Assembly (NCBI GenBank): GCA_003241055.1
Contig: QFOD01000028.1
Span: 4,385 to 68,384, forward strand
DNA from: Roseateles depolymerans
GTDB taxonomy: Bacteria; Pseudomonadota; Gammaproteobacteria; Burkholderiales; Burkholderiaceae_C
Length of the DNA stretch: 64,000 nt
Direction: 5' to 3'
Part shown: positions 40,906-48,409 of the stretch, one piece after another
Layout of the letters: every line of letters starts with the position of its first letter
Numbering within the stretch: position 1 is the stretch's first letter
Program-made: the position numbers and the translations under genes
The notes under the pieces: generated by a model
The model's input: only the letters and a program-made list of their open reading frames with translations
What the model was told of the DNA's origin: nothing
The model's database searches: none

Positions 40906-42420
40906 ATGAACGTCAGAACCCGGATCTGGATGCTGCCCGCCGTGGCAGCCGCGATCTTTGCAATCGGCATCGTCGTGGTGCTGGTGTTTTCTTCGCGCAC
41001 GTCGGACGCGATCACCTCGGTCGGGCAGGTGGACTACCCCTACCTCGACGCGACCACGCAGTTCGCTTCTCAGCTGGAGGCGCTGGGGGCAACCATCCAG
41101 AGCGCGGTGGCCGAAGGCGAGAAGAAGCGCCTGGACGAGGCCAGGGAGCGTGCGGCCTCGTTGCGCAAGCTGCTGGACGCGATCGAACGCATCGACGGCA
41201 AGAAGGACACTGGCACCAAGCTCCGCAAGGGCTTTGACGCCTACTACGCCGCGGCCGTGGAGACCGCCGAGCTTTTCCTCGGCGTTCGCCAGGGCGACCA
41301 GGCCGGCGCCATTCCCAAGATGCAGGCCGCGCAGAAGGCCCTGGAGGCCGACTTGAAGGCGGCGCGGGTCGAGGCCAACGACGGCTTCGAGGCGGGCCTG
41401 GAGCGGGCGCAGAAGGGCGTGTCGTCCGGCCTGTGGGTGACGGTGCTGAGCGCCGTCGTCGTCGTGCTGGCGCTGGGTGGGGGCTCCTACCTCGTGATCG
41501 GGGGCGTGTGGCGTCAGCTGGGCGGCGAGCCCGAATATGCACGCGACGTGATGCGCCAGATGGCGGATGGCGATCTGTCCCAGGCCATCCAGGTGGCGCC
41601 GGGCGCCGAACAGAGCCTGCTGGCCGCCGTGCGCGACATGTCGCGCGGCCTGGCCTCCATCGTGTCCAACGTGCGCCACGGCACGGATTCCATCACCACC
41701 GCGTCGCGCGAGATCGCGGCGGGCAATCAGGATCTGTCCGAGCGCACCGAGCGCCAGGCCAGTTCGCTGGAGCAGACCTCCGGCAACATGCAGGGTCTGA
41801 CCGACACCGTGCGCCAGAGCGCCGAGGCCGCTGCGCAGGCCAACCAGCTGGCCGGTTCGGCAGCCACCGTGGCCCGCAAGGGCGGCGAGGTGGTGGGGCA
41901 GGTCGTGTCCACGATGGACGAGATCAACACCAGCTCCAAGAAGATCGCCGACATCATCGGCGTCATCGACGGCATCGCCTTCCAGACCAATATCCTGGCG
42001 CTGAACGCGGCCGTGGAAGCGGCCCGTGCCGGCGAGCAGGGCCGCGGCTTTGCGGTGGTGGCGGGCGAGGTGCGCTCGTTGGCCCAGCGCAGTGCCGAGG
42101 CCGCGCGCGAGATCAAGACCCTGATCGGCGCCAGTGTGGAGCGGGTCGAATCGGGTTCGCGCCTGGTGCAGGACGCCGGCGCCACGATGGGCGAGATCGT
42201 CGCCAGCGTGCAGCGCGTGACGGACATCATCGGCGAGATCACCGCGGCGTCGCGCGAGCAGAGCCAGGGCATTGGGCAGGTCAACCAGTCCATCACCCAG
42301 CTCGATCAGATGACGCAGCAGAACGCCGCGCTGGTGGAGCAGGCCGCGGCGGCGGCGAGCAGCCTGGAGCAGCAGGCCGTGGCGCTGCAGCAGGCGGTGG
42401 CGACCTTCAAGCTGTCCTGA
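40906..42420 (+). CDS. Methyl-accepting chemotaxis protein
   Basis: A 504-aa chemoreceptor. Membrane helices lie near residues 8-30 and 177-200, enclosing a periplasmic domain of about 145 residues that looks like a four-helix bundle (many heptads, no cysteine). HAMP follows, then a long signalling rod with the tip at about residue 361: FQTNILALNAAVEAARAGEQG. No C-terminal CheR-docking pentapeptide is present. The operon position after a PstS-like protein suggests that this binding protein presents its ligand to the receptor. Confidence 0.93.
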   Translation: MNVRTRIWMLPAVAAAIFAIGIVVVLVFSSRTSDAITSVGQVDYPYLDATTQFASQLEALGATIQSAVAEGEKKRLDEARERAASLRKLLDAIERIDGKKDTGTKLRKGFDAYYAAAVETAELFLGVRQGDQAGAIPKMQAAQKALEADLKAARVEANDGFEAGLERAQKGVSSGLWVTVLSAVVVVLALGGGSYLVIGGVWRQLGGEPEYARDVMRQMADGDLSQAIQVAPGAEQSLLAAVRDMSRGLASIVSNVRHGTDSITTASREIAAGNQDLSERTERQASSLEQTSGNMQGLTDTVRQSAEAAAQANQLAGSAATVARKGGEVVGQVVSTMDEINTSSKKIADIIGVIDGIAFQTNILALNAAVEAARAGEQGRGFAVVAGEVRSLAQRSAEAAREIKTLIGASVERVESGSRLVQDAGATMGEIVASVQRVTDIIGEITAASREQSQGIGQVNQSITQLDQMTQQNAALVEQAAAAASSLEQQAVALQQAVATFKLS

Positions 42421-42480
42421 ACGCGCCTCGAGCCTGGTCGATAATGGTCGGCTGTCCTGCCTGCCCATGATGGGGTCCGT

Positions 42481-42882
42481 TTGAACTTTCTGCTCAACAA
42501 CTGGTATCTGGTCCTGACCGCTGTCGTGTCGGGTGGCTTGCTGCTGTGGCCGGCGTTGTCCGGCCGCGGCGCCGCGCTGGGCACGGCCGAAGCCGTGCGC
42601 CTCGTGAACCGCGAAAAAGGCGTGCTGATCGATGTGTCCGAACCGGACGAGTTCGCGCAAGGCCACGCGGTCGGCGCGCGCAACATCCCGCTGGCACAAC
42701 TCGAAGGCCACAAGTCGCTGCCGTCGAACAAGGCCCTGCCGCTGGTGGTGGTGTGTGCCAGCGGTGCACGCGCCGTGCGCGCTGCTGGCATCCTGCGAAA
42801 ACTCGGATACGAAAAGGCTGAGGCGCTGGGCGGCGGTATGAAAGCCTGGCGCGAAGCCAATCTGCCGGTCGAACGAGCCTGA
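42481..42882 (+). CDS. Membrane-anchored rhodanese-like protein
   Basis: A 133-aa protein with one N-terminal membrane helix (NNWYLVLTAVVSGGLLLW) and a single rhodanese domain. VLIDVSEPDEFAQGHAVGARNIPL is the substrate-side strand and the active-site loop is VVCASGARAVRAA, with Cys92. It may transfer persulfide sulfur in the cytoplasm near the membrane. The start is a TTG at 42481; no ATG in frame gives the membrane helix. It precedes grxC by 13 bases, the standard rhodanese-grxC-secB-gpsA order of many proteobacteria. Confidence 0.9.
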   Translation: MNFLLNNWYLVLTAVVSGGLLLWPALSGRGAALGTAEAVRLVNREKGVLIDVSEPDEFAQGHAVGARNIPLAQLEGHKSLPSNKALPLVVVCASGARAVRAAGILRKLGYEKAEALGGGMKAWREANLPVERA

Positions 42883-42895
42883 TCAGGATTGCCCC

Positions 42896-43156
42896 ATGCC
42901 CGCCATCAAGATGTACACCACGCAGGTCTGCCCTTACTGCATTCGCGCCAAGGCGTTTCTGAAGCAGCGCGGCGTGGAGCAGATCGAGGAGGTGCGCGTG
43001 GACCTGGATCCGGCCGCGCGCGACGCGATGATGGCCCAGACCGGCCGGCGCACCGTGCCGCAGATCTTCATCGGCGGCACCCATGTCGGGGGGTGTGACG
43101 ACCTGATCGCGCTGGACCAGCGCGGTGGCCTGCTGCCCTTGCTCCAGGCCAGCTGA
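42896..43156 (+). CDS. grxC: Glutaredoxin 3
   Basis: An 86-aa thiol oxidoreductase. The active site is VCPYCIRAK (CPYC), and the cis-proline region TVPQIFIGGTHVGGCDDL is intact for glutathione binding. It uses glutathione to reduce protein disulfides and supports ribonucleotide reduction. It is in one run with the rhodanese and secB genes. Confidence 0.96.
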   Translation: MPAIKMYTTQVCPYCIRAKAFLKQRGVEQIEEVRVDLDPAARDAMMAQTGRRTVPQIFIGGTHVGGCDDLIALDQRGGLLPLLQAS

Positions 43157-43165
43157 TTTCAAGAG

Positions 43166-43178
43166 GGGGGCAACCCCC
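43166..43178. repeat. G/C-run hairpin between grxC and secB
   Basis: GGGGG-CAA-CCCCC forms a perfect 5-bp stem in the 108-base gap (43157-43264). It has no T-run. A TATAAT-like GATAAT at 43203-43208 follows and may serve secB, with no evident -35. Confidence 0.4.
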
Positions 43179-43264
43179 AACGGACTGTCACGTCCGTCGG
43201 CCGATAATCCCGCCCGCCGCCCGCAGCATGCCGCTCGCGGGTTTCTTGTTTGAAAGACCTGACG

Positions 43265-43732
43265 ATGGCTGACGAGACCAACAACGCCCCCCTGTTCCAG
43301 ATCCAGCGCATGTACCTGAAGGACCTGTCGCTGGAGCAGCCCAATGCGCCGAAGATCCTGCTCGAGCAGCAGCAGCCCCAGGTCGACATCAACCTGGCCC
43401 TGTCGGCCGAAACCGTGGCTGAAGGCGTCTACGAAGTCTGCGTGACCGGCACGGTCAACACCAAGGTCGGCGACAAGACGCTGTTCCTGGTGGAGGCCAA
43501 GCAGGCTGGCATCTTCGAGATCCGCAATGTGCCGCAGGAGCAGCTGGACGGCATTCTGGGCATCGTGTGCCCGCAGATGATCTACCCCTACCTGCGCGCC
43601 ATCGTGTCGGATGTCTGCACCCGTGCCGGCTTCCCGCCGGTGCTGCTGACGGAAGTGAACTTCCAGGCCATGTTCGAAGCGCAGCAGGCTCAACGCCTGG
43701 CTCAGGCCGGCGGCACCCCCACGGTCAACTGA
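43265..43732 (+). CDS. secB: SecB export chaperone
   Basis: A 155-aa tetrameric chaperone that keeps preproteins unfolded and delivers them to SecA. FQIQRMYLKDLSLEQPNAP, the SecB start, and QAGIFEIRNVP plus CPQMIYPYLRAIVSD are intact. The ATG at 43265 was preferred over an upstream TTG at 43250 because the family begins at MADE-type residues. It is followed by a strong terminator. Confidence 0.96.
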   Translation: MADETNNAPLFQIQRMYLKDLSLEQPNAPKILLEQQQPQVDINLALSAETVAEGVYEVCVTGTVNTKVGDKTLFLVEAKQAGIFEIRNVPQEQLDGILGIVCPQMIYPYLRAIVSDVCTRAGFPPVLLTEVNFQAMFEAQQAQRLAQAGGTPTVN

Positions 43733-43752
43733 TCGCGGCATCAGCTGCTGCC

Positions 43753-43779
43753 AACGCCCCGCTTCGGCGGGGCGTTTTT
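43753..43779 (+). terminator. Rho-independent terminator after secB
   Basis: A 10-bp perfect stem (AACGCCCCGC / GCGGGGCGTT) closed by a TTCG tetraloop and followed by T residues, 20 bases after the stop codon. Confidence 0.92.
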
Positions 43780-43798
43780 ATTGGGCGACACTGAGCGT

Positions 43799-44800
43799 AT
43801 GTTGAAGATTGCGGTTTTCGGCGCCGGGGCCTGGGGCACGGCGCTCGCCATTCAGGCGGCCCGTGCGGGCCATGAGGTGCTGCTGTGGGCGCGTGATGCG
43901 GCGGCGGTGGATGCGATGCGTGCCTCGCGCCGCAACGCGGCCTATCTGCCGGACAGCGAACTGCCCGCGGCGCTGGCGCTGACCGCCTCACGCGACGAGG
44001 CGGTCGCACACGCTCTGGGCGGACTGGCCATCGTCGCCACGCCGATGTCCGGTCTGCGGGAGACGTTGGGGCTGCTGGGCAGCCAGCACCGGGCGCTGTG
44101 GCTGTGCAAGGGCTTTGAGGCCGGCAGCGGTCGGCTGGGGCACGAGATCGCCCGCGAGCTGAATCCGTCGCTGCTTGTCGGTGTGCTGTCGGGGCCGAGC
44201 TTCGCGCAGGAGGTGGCGGCCGGCCGACCCACCGCGCTGGTGGCGGCCAGCGAGGATGCCGAGCTCGCGCGCGATGCCGTGCAGGCCTTCCACGGGGAGC
44301 GGCTGCGGGTCTACACCTCGACTGACCCGGTCGGAGTGGAGGTGGGGGGCGCGGTGAAGAACGTGATGGCGATCGCGGTCGGCGTGTGCGATGGCCTGTC
44401 GACCTCTGCGCCGGATGCGCCGGGTCTGAACGCCCGCGCCGCGCTGATCACGCGTGGGCTGGCCGAGATGTTGCGCCTGGGCCTAGCACTGGGGGCGCGC
44501 AGCGAGACCTTCATGGGTTTGTCCGGCCTCGGTGATCTGGTGCTGACGGCGACGGGCGACCTCTCCCGCAATCGGCGCGTGGGCCTGCTGCTGGCTCAGG
44601 GGCTGACCGTGCCGCAGATCCTGGCGCAGCTGGGCCATGTGGCCGAAGGTGTGTACAGCGCGCCCACGGTGCTGGCTCGGGCCCAGGCGCTGGGCGTGGA
44701 CATGCCGGTCACCGCGGCGGTGGTGGATCTTCTCGCGGGCCGTATCAGCGCCGCCGAGGCGGTGGATTGCCTGATGGGCCGCGAGGCGCGCGCCGAATAG
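43799..44800 (+). CDS. gpsA: Glycerol-3-phosphate dehydrogenase [NAD(P)+]
   Basis: GpsA reduces dihydroxyacetone phosphate to sn-glycerol-3-phosphate for phospholipid synthesis. The 333-aa protein has the nucleotide loop VFGAGAWGTALA, the GLLGSQHRALWLCKGFEAG region, the catalytic lysine in GGAVKNVMAIA, and NARAALITRGLAEM. The ATG at 43799 lies 20 bases after the secB terminator, so a separate promoter would have to overlap the terminator; readthrough is also possible. Confidence 0.95.
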   Translation: MLKIAVFGAGAWGTALAIQAARAGHEVLLWARDAAAVDAMRASRRNAAYLPDSELPAALALTASRDEAVAHALGGLAIVATPMSGLRETLGLLGSQHRALWLCKGFEAGSGRLGHEIARELNPSLLVGVLSGPSFAQEVAAGRPTALVAASEDAELARDAVQAFHGERLRVYTSTDPVGVEVGGAVKNVMAIAVGVCDGLSTSAPDAPGLNARAALITRGLAEMLRLGLALGARSETFMGLSGLGDLVLTATGDLSRNRRVGLLLAQGLTVPQILAQLGHVAEGVYSAPTVLARAQALGVDMPVTAAVVDLLAGRISAAEAVDCLMGREARAE

Positions 44801-44815
44801 CGCGGCGATGCGGTA

Positions 44816-45286
44816 TCAGCCGCCGCCGGCGTAGCCGTTCTGACGCCAGGCCTCGAACACCGCGACCGCCACGCTGTTGCTCAGATTCAGGCTGCGCTGG
44901 CCCTCGCGCATGGGCAGGCGCACCCGCTGCGGCGTTGCGAAACCGTCGCGCAACGCGGGCGGCAGGCCGGCGGTCTCACTGCCGAACACGAGGTAGTCGC
45001 CCGGCTGCCAGGCCACCTCGGCGAACGGCCGGCTGCCTCGGGTGGTGAAGGCGAACAGCCGCTCGGGCGCGGGCTTCTCGGCCGCCAGGAAGGCGGCCCA
45101 GTCGGCGTGGCGCTGCACGCGGGTGTACTCGTGATAGTCGAGACCGGCACGCTGCAGCAGACGGTCCTCCATGGAAAAACCCAGCGGCTCGATCAGATGC
45201 AGCGCGCAGCCGGTGTTGGCCGCCAGCCGGATCACGTTGCCGGTGTTGGGCGGAATTTCGGGGTGGACGAGGACGATGTGGAACAT
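44816..45286 (-). CDS. trmL: tRNA (cytidine/uridine-2'-O-)-methyltransferase
   Basis: A 156-aa SPOUT methyltransferase that methylates the wobble nucleotide 34 of certain leucine tRNAs. The knot motifs are PPNTGNVIRLAANTG, VFGSETAGLPPAL and SLNLSNSVAVAVFEAWRQ, all typical of TrmL (YibK). It follows the comF gene by 17 bases on the minus strand and converges with gpsA. Confidence 0.94.
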   Translation of the reverse strand: MFHIVLVHPEIPPNTGNVIRLAANTGCALHLIEPLGFSMEDRLLQRAGLDYHEYTRVQRHADWAAFLAAEKPAPERLFAFTTRGSRPFAEVAWQPGDYLVFGSETAGLPPALRDGFATPQRVRLPMREGQRSLNLSNSVAVAVFEAWRQNGYAGGG

Positions 45287-45303
45287 GGGACGGGAGTATC
45301 CCG

Positions 45304-46071
45304 TCAAGCCATGCCCCCGGGCTCGCCGGGCGCCGGTGTCCGCGCCACCACCCAGGCCTGCACCTGCGGCACGCCGGCGGCGCGCAGCACGCGGGCCAGC
45401 TCGTAAAGGGTGGCGCCGGTGGTCATCACATCGTCCAGCAGGGCCACGCGTGCGCCCCGCAGCGTCTGGGCGCGAAGCGGTTCGACGGCGAAGACACCGC
45501 GCACGTTCGCCGCGCGCTGCTGGAGGGACAGGCCGGCCTGGTGCTCGTTGTCCCGAACCCGCAGCAGCAGATCGTGCCGGCAGCGCCAGCCGTGCTGACG
45601 GGCCAGGGTGCGCGCCAGTTCGTAGGCCTGGTTGTAGCCACGTTCGCCCAGACGGCTGCTGGACAGTGGCACCGGCAGCACCCAGTCCGGCGCGTCGACC
45701 TGGGCGGCGGCCAGCGTCTGGTTCAGGCGTGAAAGCAGGCTTTCGCGCAGATCCAGCGCCTGGTGGTACTTGAACCGCTGCAGCAGGCCGTCCCACGGAA
45801 AGCTGTAGTCCAGTGCGGCAATGCAGCGATCCAGCGGGGGCGGCTGGGTCAGGCAGGCGCCGCAGCGGGGGCGCTCGTGGCCCATCAGTTCGACGGGCAG
45901 CCGGGCCGCGCAGGTCCAGCAGCGCGGAACCGGGCGGGCATAGCGCTTCAGGCAGTCATCGCAGACGGGCTGCGAGCTCCAGCTCCGGCACACCGAACAT
46001 TGGCCGCCGCAGCGCAGCAACACACGCTCGACATGTGTGGGCTTGGAGGCGGCCGTGGGCTGGGCAGGCAT
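45304..46071 (-). CDS. comF: ComF-family phosphoribosyltransferase-like protein
   Basis: A 255-aa protein with an N-terminal zinc-ribbon (CGGQCSVCRSW, CDDC, CWTC and CGAC pairs) and a C-terminal type I phosphoribosyltransferase fold with loop VALLDDVMTTGATL. ComF is required for natural transformation in several bacteria; its biochemical reaction is not known. The NQAYELARTLA segment is the family signature. It is divergent from the BioC-like gene across 23 bases. Confidence 0.92.
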   Translation of the reverse strand: MPAQPTAASKPTHVERVLLRCGGQCSVCRSWSSQPVCDDCLKRYARPVPRCWTCAARLPVELMGHERPRCGACLTQPPPLDRCIAALDYSFPWDGLLQRFKYHQALDLRESLLSRLNQTLAAAQVDAPDWVLPVPLSSSRLGERGYNQAYELARTLARQHGWRCRHDLLLRVRDNEHQAGLSLQQRAANVRGVFAVEPLRAQTLRGARVALLDDVMTTGATLYELARVLRAAGVPQVQAWVVARTPAPGEPGGMA

Positions 46072-46079
46072 CGAATCAA

Positions 46080-46085
46080 TATACT
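46080..46085 (+). promoter_or_regulatory. Candidate -10 element before the BioC-like gene
   Basis: TATACT matches TATAAT at 5 of 6 positions and ends 9 bases before the ATG at 46095, leaving almost no 5' leader. The -35 would lie within comF on the other strand. Confidence 0.4.
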
Positions 46086-46094
46086 TTTGGCCCC

Positions 46095-47015
46095 ATGAGC
46101 GAGCCGGTAGCGACCCCTAGTTCAAATAAGGGGCCGCGGCCCCAGGATCTCGATCCCGCGGCATTGCGCCGTCAGGCCCGCCGCCTGGCGCAGTCACCGG
46201 CGCCCTGGCTGCACGCCGAGGTGGCCCGCCGCATGGCGGAGCGGCTGCCGTTCATCAAGCTCCAGCCCCGGCGGGTGCTCGACGTGTCGCCGGCGCTCGG
46301 CGCGAGCGCTGAGCTGTTGCGCGAGGCTTATCCGCAGGCGGAGCAGCTCTGGCATGAGCAGCCCGGCCCGTTGCAGGCAGCGGCGCGGGGCGAGCGCTCG
46401 CCGAGCTTCTGGCAGAAGCTGCGCGGCGCGGGCGCTGCCCAGCTGATGGCCTTGCCGGCGGTGCCGCCGGTCGATCTGCTCTGGTCGAACATGGCGCTGC
46501 ACGTGAGTGCGGACCTGCCCGGGCAGCTGGCGGATTGGCAGGCCAGCCTCGCCGTGGACGGCTTTGTGATGTTTTCGTGCCTGGGGCCGGACAGCTTCGT
46601 GGAGCTCAGGCCGCTGTATGCCGACGTGGGCTGGGGCCGGCCGGCGCCGGACTGGTGGGACATGCATGATCTGGGCGATCTGCTGGTGCAGGCGGGTTTC
46701 GCCGACCCGGTGATGGACCAGGAGCGTGTGCGTCTGACCTGGGCCGAGCCGGAGAAGCTGCTCGCAGACCTCCGGGCACTCGGCGGCAATCTCGCGCCGT
46801 CGCGCTTCGCAGGGCTGCGCACGCCCCGCTGGCGGAGCCAGCTGCTGGAACGACTTGAGGGCCTGCGTGGCCCGGACGGCCGGCTGGCGCTGACGCTGGA
46901 GCTGGTGTCGGGCCATGCGCTGAAGGCCGCGCCCAAGCTGAAGGTGGAGGCGGAGACGCGGGTGTCCGTCGACAGCATGCGGCAGGCCTTGAAGTCGGGA
47001 CGGCGCGGCCCCTGA
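46095..47015 (+). CDS. BioC-like SAM methyltransferase-fold protein with a degenerate SAM loop
   Basis: A 306-aa protein that looks like the betaproteobacterial BioC-type methyltransferases (malonyl-ACP methyl ester formation in biotin synthesis). The overall layout agrees: LPFIKLQPRRVLDVSP early, VDLLWSNMALHVSADLPGQL as motif IV and post-I region, then VDGFVMFSCLGPDSFVELR and DWWDMHDLGDLLVQAGF. However, motif I, usually DxGxGxG, reads DVSPALGAS, so SAM binding is uncertain. No bioF/A/D/B gene is adjacent. The ATG at 46095 is directly before the family homology. Confidence 0.78.
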   Translation: MSEPVATPSSNKGPRPQDLDPAALRRQARRLAQSPAPWLHAEVARRMAERLPFIKLQPRRVLDVSPALGASAELLREAYPQAEQLWHEQPGPLQAAARGERSPSFWQKLRGAGAAQLMALPAVPPVDLLWSNMALHVSADLPGQLADWQASLAVDGFVMFSCLGPDSFVELRPLYADVGWGRPAPDWWDMHDLGDLLVQAGFADPVMDQERVRLTWAEPEKLLADLRALGGNLAPSRFAGLRTPRWRSQLLERLEGLRGPDGRLALTLELVSGHALKAAPKLKVEAETRVSVDSMRQALKSGRRGP

Positions 47016-47050
47016 GGCCGGATGGCGGTCTGCCAGGTGGCGGTTAGTAC

Positions 47051-47066
47051 CTAGGGTTCTCTAGGG
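47051..47066. repeat. Tandem CTAGGG hexamers upstream of the oxidase operon
   Basis: CTAGGG occurs at 47051-47056 and 47061-47066, with starts exactly 10 bases (one helical turn) apart, in the 179-base leader before ctaC. Spacing of this kind suits a regulator that binds one face of the DNA. TAGTAC also appears twice, at 47045-47050 and 47119-47124. Confidence 0.4.
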
Positions 47067-47194
47067 CAACCGGCCATCGGCCCTCGGCTAACATCCGCGA
47101 GCGCTTGAGGGTCATTGGTAGTACTCGGCCCAGTTCGTGGACACCGCTACCGCTTGGTTGCTGGGTCCATATGTCAGAGAACCAAGAGACAACC

Positions 47195-48382
47195 ATGATG
47201 ATGAAGAACGCATGCGTGCGGCTGTTGCCGCATGCCCGGATGCGGATCGCACTGGCTGCGGGAGCGGCCTGGCTGGCTGGGCCGGCCTGGGCGGTCAACG
47301 ACCTGCCTGGCGGTCCGGGCGTCAATCAGCTCAATCTGCACGAACCGGTGACCCGCATCGCGGCCGACCAGATGTGGCTGCACAACATGATGCTGATCAT
47401 CTGCCTCGCGATCTTCGCCGCGGTGTTCGGCGTGATGTTCTATTCCATCTTCAAGCACCGCAAATCTCGCGGCGCGGTGTCGGCCAACTTCCACGAGAGC
47501 GTGGCGGTCGAGATCGCCTGGACGGTCGTGCCCTTCCTGATCGTGATCGGCATGGCGCTGCCGGCCACCAAGGTGGTCGTGGCCATGAAGGACACCACCA
47601 ACGCCGATCTCACCATCAAGGCGACGGGCTACCAGTGGAAGTGGGGTTATGACTACATCAAGGGCGAGGGCGAGGGCATCGGTTTCCTCTCCACGCTGGA
47701 CCCGGGCCAGCGTGAGGCCTCGGACTCCGGCAAGCCTGCACCGGTCGACAACTACCTGCTGAAGGTCGACAACCCGCTGGTGGTGCCGGTGGACAAGAAG
47801 GTCCGCATCATCACCACGGCCAACGACGTGATCCATGCCTGGATGGTGCCGGCCTTCGGCGTCAAGCAGGATGCCATCCCCGGCTTCGTGCGCGATACCT
47901 GGTTCAAGGCCGAAAAGGTGGGCGACTACTACGGCCAGTGTGCGGAGCTGTGCGGCAAGGAGCACGCCTACATGCCCATCCACGTGAAGGTGCTGTCGGC
48001 CGCCGACTATGCCGCCTGGGTGGATGGCAAGAAGAAGGAGATGGCGGCCAAGGCCGATGACCCGGCCAAGGTCTGGGAACAGGCGGCGCTGGTGGCTCGG
48101 GGCGAGAAGGTCTATGCGGCCAACTGCGCGGTCTGCCACAAGCCGGATGGCAAGGGTGCCGGCCCGATCAAGGCGCTGGATGGCTCGCCCGTGGTGGCGG
48201 ACGCCGACAAGCTCAAGCAGATCGACGTGCTGCTGCATGGTCGACTGGACAAGGGCATGCCGGCCTGGAACACGCTCAGCGACACCGAGATCGCTGCCGT
48301 CGTGACCTATACGAAGAACAGCTGGTCCAACCAGACCGGCCAGACCGTGCAACCCGCCGAAGTGCTTGCCGCGCGCAAGTAA
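47195..48382 (+). CDS. ctaC: Cytochrome c oxidase subunit II with fused cytochrome c domain
   Basis: A 395-aa subunit that takes electrons from cytochrome c into the CuA centre. A signal peptide (ending GPAWA) precedes two membrane helices. The CuA ligands are in the HAW strand and CAELCGKEHAYMPIH, and the W-rich GYQWKWGYDY is normal. The C-terminal domain carries CAVCH (Cys311, Cys314, His315), so this is the caa3-like fused form. The ATG at 47195 follows AAGAGAC; in-frame ATG 47171 is an alternative. It opens the oxidase operon. Confidence 0.95.
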   Translation: MMMKNACVRLLPHARMRIALAAGAAWLAGPAWAVNDLPGGPGVNQLNLHEPVTRIAADQMWLHNMMLIICLAIFAAVFGVMFYSIFKHRKSRGAVSANFHESVAVEIAWTVVPFLIVIGMALPATKVVVAMKDTTNADLTIKATGYQWKWGYDYIKGEGEGIGFLSTLDPGQREASDSGKPAPVDNYLLKVDNPLVVPVDKKVRIITTANDVIHAWMVPAFGVKQDAIPGFVRDTWFKAEKVGDYYGQCAELCGKEHAYMPIHVKVLSAADYAAWVDGKKKEMAAKADDPAKVWEQAALVARGEKVYAANCAVCHKPDGKGAGPIKALDGSPVVADADKLKQIDVLLHGRLDKGMPAWNTLSDTEIAAVVTYTKNSWSNQTGQTVQPAEVLAARK

Positions 48383-48409
48383 GCGGCCCGCCCAGACCAA
48401 GGAACGACC

